Below are positions 40,659-50,821 of a DNA stretch of 64,000 nt, piece by piece. The stretch lies in the NCBI GenBank assembly GCA_003116995.1, contig BDSL01000004.1:558001-622000 (forward strand), in the 5' to 3' direction. Each line of letters starts with the position of its first letter. The first letter of the stretch is position 1. Origin of the DNA: Yamagishiella unicocca. Taxonomy: Eukaryota; Chlorophyta; Chlorophyceae; Chlamydomonadales; Volvocaceae. The position numbers and the translations under genes are program-made. The notes beneath the pieces are model-generated. The model did not search any database, was not told the origin of the DNA, and saw only the letters and a list, made by a program, of their open reading frames with translations.

Positions 40659-41282
40659 AAGGAAAACTGAGGTGTATGTTATATGGTGGAAATACTTAAG
40701 GAGCGGTACGTCGAGGATGTACGACAGCAGCCAGGGTGTCCGTCCGTACAGGGCGCGCGCGGGCTGCTGCGTACTATCAACGAGGCCATGGGTTTTGGGG
40801 CAGTATGCTGTCGGGCAGGCGGCCGCAGGAGGTCTGCAAATGAGTTGTGCGTGTGCGTCCGCCTGCGTGATCTCCGCAGAGCCTGGATGCTCCGCGCAGA
40901 GGCCTGCAAGTACGTATGTATGCATGGATTAATGGGTTCATGCATCCACCATTAATTTCCATGCATGCACGGCGTGCGTTCATGGACGCCGCTGTCCGCG
41001 TCGGCCATCAATGCGTTTCCACTACTGCCGGCAACCGGCGTTTATTATGACGATTGGGCTGTGCTCCTTCCGCCCCAACTAACCCAATTTACTATTAGGC
41101 TTTCGTACACGTTTACTGAGATCTTACTATTCAAAAGTTGGTATGGTGTCTGGTATCGTGGTATGGTGTCAAGAAATGGAGGGTTGCTAATGTATGATGT
41201 GTTAGTAGTACGTGTTACAGTGGGGTAATAATATCTGTGCTCGCTGAAGCCGACTGAAGCAAGCTTTGGCTGTTGCTTTTTT

Positions 41283-41334
41283 GTAGTTGTACTTGTCACA
41301 GTTGGCTCGCTCCAGACCCTAAGGTAGAGCGAGC
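41283..41334 (+). repeat. Dispersed short repeat, copy 10
   Basis: GTAGTTGTACTTGTCACAGT then TGGCTCGCTCCAGACCCTAA and GGTAGAGCGAGC. It is diverged and carries a few extra bases in the middle, but has the same order of blocks as the others. Confidence 0.65.
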
Positions 41335-44300
41335 TATGTAACGGGCGCACCGCCTGACACTGGAAGAGACGCAGGAGACGCTCGCTATGTTGGTCCGCCG
41401 GCGGTACGTCAGGGTGCATGATGTTATTGCCCATGCGCTGGCTGGCGCTGGCGGCAGATGACGGGGAAATTGACGTCGGCACCCTACAGCTTTCCCCGCA
41501 AGTACTTCCGCAAGTTTCATGTGTACAAAAGCTGTGTGCGGCCCCTGCTGCGTCGTTGCTTGAAGCTGCCTCGTCCGATGGGGGCCAGTATAGCGACAGT
41601 GTCAAGCAGTGTTCGTTGCAGTCCGCGGCGGCATATGCAATGTAACGCCTCCAGGCGGCGCCTAGATACATATCTGCAAATACCGGTATATGTTGAGGTA
41701 ATGCACCGTGCATACATGCGGATGGATCATGTCATATGATGAGCGAAGTTAGCTGCGTTTTCACGTTAAGTGCGCAGGAGTGCGCGCGCACACCTACCCC
41801 AGCGTCCTGCCTAACGTCCAGTAACGCACTGACCGTAATTTGTGTCGAAGTTTGCAGCAGCCCTCGCTCGGTCGCTCGGCCCGTCTCGGCCCCGCTACCC
41901 GCTCCGATTCCCGTCGGTTGCTCACTCGACGGTAGTAATCGTCACTGCACTACAAATAACAATTATTATAATAACGAGATTATTGTTGTCATCCGTCTTC
42001 AGTCGGGCGCGCTTGACGACCCGTACCCATTTACGTTGGTTTACGTGACGCCGGTCGAGGGGTAGAGTTGGCGGATCTCATCATACGACAGCCAGTGACA
42101 GCGTAATAGTGCACATTACATAATACCATCACTACTGGAGCTAGCGAAATCTGGACAAGGGGTAGGTTACTGGACATGTAATAGTGAAGGTATTGCATGT
42201 CTGCCCCCGGTTTTTCAAGCAACAAAAACAGATGCAACCAGAAATGATATTGCACCTGTACGTGCGATGGCTGGGCGCTTCTCAATACAGCGGCAGCGGA
42301 CTCTGCGGTGGGCTGCTGCATCTGGCAGTACCAGGCAGTACACGACACATGCATGGCATAACCCTTGTCCTGGGTTCGCTCGGGCTTGAGGACACCGGTT
42401 TTTACTTACCGGTATCTTAGAAATAATAACATGCATCAAAATGACGAAGGCAGCCAAGGAGTAAGGTTGTTGCGAGGAGTACGGATTAGAAATGGTATTG
42501 CTCGCGCGAAACATGTGCACCTACATACCCAGCCGCCTCATCAAGCAATATGCATGGAGGATAGGATTGCACCAAGCAAGCAAACAATCAAGTGCTGGCC
42601 TGCGCGGGGGCCTGCTGCGCTTTTACGTTTACATACATAGAAACAACCCGTTGGATGCTGTCGCGATCTATCGTCCGAGCGACAGCAGCCTCAAGTTGTC
42701 GTTGTCGCTTGTCGCTGTCATTTATTGCAGTTTATTGCGTGGCCGGCCTGCTGAAGCCTCCCGTTGCACCTGAAGCAAGAAGAGGCATACATGATGCATT
42801 TTCCGTGCAAGATCTAACCCTGCACGCCCATGCACTAGTTAGTTTCAATCGATTAAAATCGATTGCCAGAATGTGCTGGCTTTGCTTCCTCGGGCTCGAT
42901 CGCCACCTAACCTCGATTTACCTCGACATATGTGCACCTGCTGCTGGATGATGCGATAGCGCCCTACATAGCATCGATCCATATACCTAGCGTGTGTGCG
43001 TTATGTATGTAGCGGATTTGTTGTACCTTATTCCTTGCTTACTTGTTTTCCGGTCGTTGTGCAAAACCGCTCAACGCGTTCGCTCGTCGTGCTGCCTGAA
43101 TTTGCACCTTTTACTGCGATTCGGTCTTCCCAGCAGTTTCTCCATTCCCTCGGTTCCTGCTGTGGCCATTCTCGTCCAGTTTGAGCCTGGTCGTCGGCTA
43201 CATATTCGTCTTGGTGTCTCGACCGTAAGGGAAGTAAGTCAATAGCTAGAGTGATAATACGAGTGTTGATTTCAATCGAGATGACACGCAAGCCAATGAC
43301 CGCCGCGGGTAGGGTCGCAGCAGTAGGTCACTTAGGGGCCGTGTATCAATGCGTTGCATACACCGCATACTCTCACCGATGCCAAGCATATTCACGAAAC
43401 CCATGGGATAGAGCTAGCGGGCGTCGCAAGCCCTTCCTCGTGACCGCATCGTGACACCGCATAACCCGTTAATCCCGCCCGGTGTGCGTCGATTAGTCCA
43501 ATTACTCCCTTGATCGGCCGTATAATTAGGCAATGTTAGGACATTTAACCTGCCTGGTAATGATTCGCTCGTCGCGATAATGAGTTTACACATCGCAAAA
43601 ATTAAAGGAGCGATTTGCGATTTGCGGTTAATTGATGGTAACATTGAATTCCCTTGGCAGACGGATTTGAGCATTCCAGTAAAGCGGCTTCTGCAGTCGA
43701 TATAAATTCACGCCCAATATAAATTCCTTGCCCTGATATGCGTGAAGGTGCGCATCGTCTACATGCGCTTCCCCCGGGATGTGTGGGTGCAGGGAGTATC
43801 ACTGAGTATCCTGGGGCCGGCACCGGACCGGTGTTCCCTCACTTGCATCGTTTCCGGCACTGCCCTGTTGCCCATACGGTCATAGATGTGCTCGAAGGGC
43901 CCCTTGTGGTGGTGGCTGTCCCCAGGCAGGGCAATCGGGCGGTCGCGTTGGCGCTGCGGGCTGCCATGCGTGGTCGCCGGTGGCTGCCGCCGCTGTGTCC
44001 GGCCGCTAGCCCGCCTAGGTAGGGGCTGTGGCTGGCGAAAGCCCCTCCTGGCTGTGAGTAGTGAATTTCGTATGTTTGTCGGCCTGGCCGCTCTTAGTGC
44101 GATTGACGTCGGCCGCTACACCGACGCTCTTGGGTGATTTCCGCCGGCCAGTGGCGCCTTGCCCACCTGGAGGGGCCCGTCGGGTGCCGTGCGCTCGCGC
44201 GGTTGGCTTCGAGAGGGCCCGCCAGCGGGGTTTTGCTCAGGCAGGTGTGCCGTGGGCCGGGTGGATGGGGTGCTGTCAGGGCCACCCATCTACGCACCCA

Positions 44301-45182
44301 GTCCTCCGTGAGGTTGGCGGTCGCTCGCGTTGCGCTGACTGAACCCGGGCTACCCACGGGGGCCTGAGCGGCTCCTGCCTGGTGCTCCTGATGGGCCTCT
44401 CGTCCGCCTGTCTGGTGCCTTCTGGGCCCAGGGCTTGCTTTCTCTCCAGGGTGGTTTGCTCTACCTAGCTTTTGCTCTCCTCTATCGGGGCCTGGGTTCT
44501 TCTTTTTTGTTGGGGCCCCGCCCTCATGGACGTGGCGGGGTTTCCTGTCTGGACTCGGGACTCGGGACTCCCGTTTGGAGTCCAGAATATTTTAGACGGA
44601 AGGTTTTGAGCCGTTTCTGGACCCTTTTGTCATCTCGATTGCCCTACCGCCGCACAGTAACCGTTATGGCCATAGAAGTCGTATGCATCTTACGCCTGAT
44701 GCACCTTTGCTTGCTTACTTCCGCTCGGCCGCCCGCCTTCTGGGATTTCCCTGTGCGGCGGCCTTGCAGTACTGATATTGATGACGCCGTCATCAAAATA
44801 GTAAGATATCGTCATCATGCATGTTTCTCGGGGAACATATAACCAGGATTTGACGCCCCCTTTTAAGTGCTCGTTGTCGCTGCCTGGTCGATGGTAGTTT
44901 TAACTTGCTTGAGGGACCGTACAGTCGGATCCGTGCACCTCCTGTTGCTTTCGACTGAGTCCATAAAATTTAGTACAAAGAATCACAGTGTCCCCTCATC
45001 AGTCAGACGTTCCCCGGTATCGCTGTCGAGTAGCTGTAACTCACCTGTTCCGTGGATTTTACGAGGAAGCGGCACCTGTTATTTTTGCTGTGAAGAAAAA
45101 TGGAACTGTGACTTTTTAACTTTGTTTTGATTGCTGGAACGGAAGGGAGTCCGCGTCAAGGCCTCCAGACGCCTGTCGCAAT

Positions 45183-48100
45183 ATGGACACCGCAACGCAG
45201 GGTCGCCTAGCAATTGCGGTAGGTTGCAGGCGTTGCATCCTGTTTCCTGCGAGAATCGACGACAGCCAGTTTCGGTAGGCCGGAGTACTGGCGATGGGAC
45301 TCACCTCCGCTCGATACCTGCATACAGGGACAGCAGCTTCGCCCACTGGCACGACTTGGAGAGGGCACGTATGCATGCGTGCTGCTTGCCAGCATATGCG
45401 AAAATACCTCTGAGGCAAAGGAGCAGACATCGCAGTCACGCGACACAGCCAAAAGGCTATGCGCTATCAAAATCTTCAAGTCCAAATCCAACGAGGTGCG
45501 GATATTGTGCGTCGCGGCAACGTTGCAAGGCATAGCTTAAAGAGCACCTGACGGGGACACATCCCGAAGCACTCGAGGGAGCAAGGGTTGCACGAGCGAC
45601 TTAGTCCACCCCGTGCCATAGCATAACACGCCTGAACTTCCGGCGCCGACCGTTTCGTTCACCAGTAATTGAACACTTAACAGCATCTGTCTGTCCGCCA
45701 TGAACTCATGACGAGCGATCCCTCCCTCGACCTTCCGACGCCCCCCGCAGGTTGTGCGGCTGGCAAGGCGTGAGGTCCTCGCACACACACACTTGAACGG
45801 CCATCCAAACATCGTACACCTCCAGGGAGCCTACCGGAGTGCCAGCGGCCGGCCCATCTTGGTAAGGGCGGGACGGCGTACGTAAACGTCCCGGGGCTCA
45901 ACTGCATGTGTGCACCACCTTCTGTTTAGCCTTATACATGTACCTGCTACCTTACTGGCGGCGGACTTAACCTGCCGCTGTCCGCTGGTCCCATTTGCAA
46001 TGTATCGCAGCTAATGGAGTACTGTCCGAGGGACCTGCTGTCTGAGCTCCGGAACCATCCTGCCGGCATGCCGAGCGCGACGGTTAAGGTGCTGGCGTGG
46101 CAGCTCGTCCAAGCGCTACGCTTCATGCACTCCAGGAAGGTGTGGCCGGGGTTTGGGGGTACCATCAGTACGGTCTGGATGTTTGGTCTTCGTCCAGTCG
46201 TTCGTCTATCTCAGTCCCTGTCAGCTGCGAAGGAAGGTGGTCGGTCGGTGCAGCCGCCGGTGATGATGATGACAAGGAGAGCTGGAATTGCACCCCGCTA
46301 ATACCCAACCCCTCCATCCTTCCCTACCCCCCGACCGTCCCTTACGCTCCACGCAGTACCTCCACCGAGACCTCAAACCCACCAACCTGCTCCTGACGAA
46401 CGAGGGCGTCCTGAAGCTGTGCGATTTCGGTCTCGCGCGGGAGGCCTCCCTGGACTGCGGGGACAAGCTCACCAGCTACGTCATCACACGATGGTACCGT
46501 GCCCCTGAGGTGCTGCTCGGCAAGCCGTACGGTACGGCAGCAGGTGCGTTTGTGCGCGGATGCGGCTCTTCGGGTGTCGACCGACGTGTCGCGTTGGCCC
46601 CAGGCAGGATGTGTCCAGAGCGGCAGCGGTGGCCGGGGCAGGGAGAGGAGGCTGGTCTGTGGCAGATGGTTATGCCGTTGGCTCGCGCGCTGGGAGGCAG
46701 GTTGAGAGGAAATTTATGGAAACGACATCGCGGCTGGTCCGGATACCCCCCCCCCCGCCGTCCTGCCTAAGGCTGCGAGATGTCTGCTTTCCTGATACCC
46801 CGGCCCCCCGCTTATGTCCGCGCCCGCGTACCCCCATGTTCCTGCAACGTGCCCCACAACACAGACATCTGGTCCTTGGGCTGCACGATTGCGGAGCTGG
46901 CCACGGGCGTGCCCTTGCTGCCTGGCACGTCAACCGTGGACCAGATGTTCCACATCTGGCGCATGTTTGGGGGCCTGCGCCAGCGCCCTCACGCCAGCGC
47001 CAACTCTGCAGGAGAGGACCACGCGGCCACCGCCGGCAGCGACTGCCGCACGGCGCCGCACCCTCACTCGCCCATCTGCACGCTTCGTTCCCGACTGGGC
47101 TCCCAGCTGGAGGAGCCGGTGCTGGAACTGCTGGAGGCAATCATGAGGACCACTCCGCACGACCGCCCGTCCGCGGAGGAGCTGCTGCGCATGCCCTATT
47201 TTGCAGAGGTCCCCGCGCTGGTGACGGGCACTCCCCTGGAGCGCCTGTACGACTGGAGCTGCGGGGAAGGAGCAGCGGCGCCGCCGGCCGCCACCGCTGC
47301 CACCGGCGGCGCAGGCGGCTCGGCTGCGGCTGTCTTCGACCTGCCCACGGTGGCGTGGCCTGCAAGCCTTGGCGCGCCGAAGGACACAGCGGTCCAGAGC
47401 GGGGCGCCGACGGGGTTTCCGGTGGCTCGGGTGCGGCGGCAGTTTGATGCTCGAGCACGCGATGGTGCGGCGGCACGCGACCCGAAGGTCGTTTTACATG
47501 GCGACGGCCTCGGGAGCGCCAGTGGCTGGGTCAACGCGGGCGGCAACCGCGTCATGGCGGGCGGCTGCAGCGAGGACGACAGCCGCGGCTCAAACGACCG
47601 AGATACCGCAGCCTCCTCTCAGCGGCCGCGGTCTCCGGTCATCAGGAGCATGCGATGCAGGAGCAGCGCAGTCGGCCGGACGTTTGAGGACCTGTCCGGA
47701 GCTGCCGGCGCCGGCGCCGTACAAAAGAATGTGCGGGCGACGGCGTCCGTTCATAAGGCCTTCTTGCGGCTAGACGAACCTCTTCCGGACAGCCGAGTGG
47801 AGGCGTTGTGGGAGCAGCACGGGAGGCTCTCCGTGGACATCGGCAGCGGCATTGGCGAATTCGACGGCGGCGACGCCAAGGCCCAGGTACGACAAGTGTG
47901 ACCGCAAAGCATCCCAGCCGCCGTAGACCGGGGAGTAACCGCATCCTGAGCACATGTAACGGTCGCCGGGTTAGCGGGTTAGGTGCCGTACACACCGCGC
48001 GTCTTGGTTTCGCTTGCAGGGTCATAAAGACGCTCTGTGCGGAAGGTCAGAAGGGGCCTGGCCTGGTCATGCATTGTTACGCCGTACCGCGAGTGTACGA

Positions 48101-49380
48101 CGATTTGAGCCAATGACATCTCAATCCCCGCCGCCGTGCCGCTATCCCTGCAGGTGGGCCGGCCCATCGCCAAGGCCGCCCCTGCGACGGCAATCCCGCG
48201 AATCGACTACACCACCACGACCGCCGCCGCCGTCCTCGCCGCCGCCCCAGCCGCCCCACATGAGCCGCAGTTGCCTAGGGCATCTGCCCCGTCATCCCTC
48301 TTCCACCTCCTCTCATGCGACCACCAGCAACCCATGGCCCAGTCTCTGTCGGTTGACGTGCCCACAACCGCCACAACCGTCGCAACAGCCCCCGCTATCG
48401 GCACCGCAGCCGACCAGGCTATGCGCCGTGACGAGGATATCGCAGCCCGTGGCGCTGGTCGTAGCGTTCGTTCGGACCTGGCCGGCAGGGGCTGCCTCTC
48501 AACGCATGCCGCATGCTGCGTCAACCCCGCCGAACGCGCCGCCGCAGCCGCCGCCGCCGTCAGGGCGTGGGTGCCGCCGCCGATGTGCGCGCCTGATGCC
48601 GGCGGTCCCGTGCCGTCGACGATCGCAAACTCGTACAACGTCGACAGCAGCAGCAGCAGCAGCCAGACCCAGGTGCCTGGCGAAAGCGACGTGGTCTCCC
48701 GCCTGGCCTTAGATGAGGGCGAAATGGAGGCAAGTGACCAGCGGGGACGGGCGTTCGTGCTGCAGATCATTAATTTCATCGGCGGTGAGGCAAAGGCCCG
48801 ACTGCCCCCGCTGCCGTCCCGGCGCTGGCCGCCGGTCGGCTCGAAGGACACGGGCTTCTGCCAGGGGGAGTCAGCGATCGACATTGGGCGCTTGGGCCCG
48901 TCGGGACCAGCGCCGGCTAGTGCGCCCGCGGCTCAAGAACCGGCAGCGCCGGCGTCGGAGTTGGTGACCAACGTGGCGCGGCAGACCGCGGGACCGAGAG
49001 TCTTGCCGTCTCTGCTGGACGGCGGGGAGACAGGCACCGTTGACATGATGCTGGCCACTGATCTGTGGAACATCACTACAGACGTGTCGCTCCCCGTCGG
49101 CTTTTCGGCTGCGGACGTGGAAAAGGAGGGCGGCAGGAAGGGAGATCCCGCGCGGCTTTCCGGCGTGCCGTGGCGGTCCGAGAGCGAAGAGCAAGAGCAG
49201 GCGGTGAGCCACTCGGTCACGTGCTGCTTTTCAGCCCCCCCTGGAGCTATTGGCGCCGGCGCCAGCGCCCTAGCAGGATGCCAAAAAGTGGTGTCGTCTG
49301 AAAAGGCGCCGGGTGGTGACAAGGGAAGCTTCTCGTTGCGCACGCTGTTGGGCCTCCGTGACCTTGTGGCTTGCCGCTAG
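45183..49380 (+). CDS. CMGC-group Ser/Thr protein kinase, CDKL-like, with a long low-complexity tail
   Basis: Seven exons (45183-45218, 45334-45495, 45751-45861, 46011-46139, 46357-46543, 46865-47886, 48154-49380) join in phase to 957 residues. All kinase landmarks are present: glycine loop LGEGTYACV (about 20-28), ATP-binding lysine in CAIKIFK (K58), helix-C Glu in ARREVL (E74), HRDLKPTN (149-156), DFG (169-171), a T-S-Y activation-loop triplet (185-187), RWYRAPE (191-197) and DIWSLGC. The loop triplet, LLSEL...GMP before the HRD region and the general order fit the CDKL/MAPK-like branch of CMGC. CDKL relatives in Chlamydomonas control flagellar length, but nothing here proves such a role. 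An unusual acidic/Ser-rich insert lies between the glycine loop and the lysine. From about residue 320 the protein is Ala/Gly/Ser-rich and probably disordered. Confidence 0.93.
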
Positions 49381-49563
49381 GGTAGCGCTGCGCTTAGTTT
49401 GTGGCCTTGAGTTCTTAATTCATCTGCTTATAGTATTCATGAGGCCCGGTGAAAAAAGGCTGTGTTAGGTGCTACGCTTGCGGGTTGCGACCAAAGGCTT
49501 TTGGAGATCTGTATGCGCCGCAGCACGCCTTTGCGGGCTACCTGTACGTTGGGGCCGAACATG

Positions 49564-49797
49564 CTGCGGCTCAGGAGCGCTGCCTGCGGCAACTGTTGCA
49601 AAGAGTATTGTTTTGCAAACGCATGATCTTATTGGGTTAATCTGCGGCTCAGGAACGCTGCCTGCGGCAACTGTTGCAAAGAGTCTTGTTCTGCGAACGC
49701 ATTATCTTATTGGATTAATCTGCGGCTCAGGAACGCTGCCTGCGGCAACTGTTGCAAAGAGTCTTGTTCTGCGAACGTATTATCTTATTGGGTTAAT
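49564..49797. repeat. Tandem repeat, 3 copies of 78 bp
   Basis: Copies start at 49564, 49642 and 49720, each beginning CTGCGGCTCAGGA(A/G)CGCTG and ending ATCTTATTGG(G/A)TTAAT. The second and third copies differ by about two bases; the first is slightly more diverged. Because 78 is a multiple of three, one frame stays open across all copies and repeats a 26-residue phrase, but there is no sign that it is translated. Confidence 0.95.
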
Positions 49798-50100
49798 GCT
49801 CAAGATGCCCCGCGAATGGTTGTGTATGTCGTCCGAGGGGAAGCATATCCTGTGTCCTTAGTGGCCGTGTGCCTGCAACGGCATACGAAATGGCATTTAG
49901 TGTGAAATACCGCCGATTCACTGCACTCAATGTGTGCCCCTGCACGCAATTCGTGCGCACCAAGAAGAAGGCATGTGATTCCTCTTACGCTGTATGCTGT
50001 ATGACTTGAGAAGCAAAGCAGCCTGCACTTGCTCGTCTATTGAGACTGCCGGTGCGGCGCGCAGCGCAATGAGGGGGATTGCGGGGATTACTACGCTTTG

Positions 50101-50105
50101 TGTAA
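50101..50105 (+). terminator. Candidate TGTAA poly(A) signal for the kinase gene
   Basis: TGTAA about 720 bp past the kinase stop, right next to the telomere-like run. It would place the tandem repeat inside the 3' UTR. Confidence 0.35.
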
Positions 50106-50107
50106 CT

Positions 50108-50131
50108 GGGTTTTAGGGTTTTAGGGTTTTA
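50108..50131 (+). repeat. Interstitial telomere-type repeat, TTTTAGGG
   Basis: GGG, then TTTTAGGG twice, then TTTTA: three units in all. TTTTAGGG is the Chlamydomonas telomere unit, which differs from the plant TTTAGGG. At 24 bases it is too short to be a chromosome end and genes continue on both sides. Confidence 0.85.
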
Positions 50132-50821
50132 TGTATACTATGTTAACGCAGGACATGCGTTGCTCTAATATTGTTGGAAAACTAAGCCTGGTAAAGCATG
50201 AAAGCTTATGGCGGAGTCAGTGTTCGGCGGGGCGATTGCAGGCACGCGTATTTCGTGCTGCGTCGTCAGCCCGCTCGCTACAGAGCTTTGGCATGCGAGG
50301 CAATATTCACAGTGGGCGTTACATTATTTCATGCGTGTTGCTTGTCCTGTGTTGGCGCCCAGTTATGCGGACGCCGGTGCAGGGCCTATTGAGCGAGGAC
50401 CGAGGAGGGCCCGTGCCCGATGTTTTGCGTTGTCAGTGGTCATTCTCTGTGGTTACGTGGCTTTGCGGGAGCGGATATCTTTTGATGTTATTGTAACTGG
50501 TCTGAACAGCGTCGCACATCGAATCCCGAGATCCACGCCCCGCATGGCTAGCCCATCAGGTTCGCGTTAGCAACTGGTACCACCGCCTTGCGACACCCAT
50601 CCAAAACCTGCCTTGCAACCTCGTAATTGTAATTTGGTAAAAAGCGACACGCCTCATTTTTTTGTTTCCTTGGACCTGCCTGAATTAGTCATCTGGCCGC
50701 TGCAGTGAAATTTGGCGCCAACGCAGCCCTCGCAACCTTCCGGTGGGACAACATCGCGCACACTGTGATAACCTGAAAGTTCTTGAAATTCGGAGACCTG
50801 CCTTGTACAAATTTTGACCTC

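Larger units (their letters stand above)
40447..45182. other. Intergenic between GT49 and the kinase
   Basis: No convincing gene in 4.7 kb. It holds a likely GT49 poly(A) signal, one dispersed repeat copy (41283-41334), AT-rich patches near 41950 and 43500-43730, and a GC-rich block (43740-44660) whose composition differs from its surroundings and may be the remains of a mobile element. The kinase promoter should lie at the right end. Confidence 0.55.
49381..50821. other. Intergenic between kinase and MSH5
   Basis: It contains a three-copy 78-bp tandem repeat, a short telomere-type repeat, a candidate poly(A) signal for the kinase, and the MSH5 promoter side. No ORF outside the tandem repeat deserves a gene call. 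Confidence 0.6.

Noticed and set aside
42160..43250. Several short ORFs that could be small secreted proteins
   Set aside because: No consistent codon bias, no splice pattern, no recognisable motif; length is within chance for this composition.
49564..49797. A CRISPR array
   Set aside because: The 78-bp units are contiguous with no unique spacers, and the genome is eukaryotic.
50108..50131. A chromosome end
   Set aside because: Only three TTTTAGGG units, with ordinary genes continuing for kilobases on both sides.
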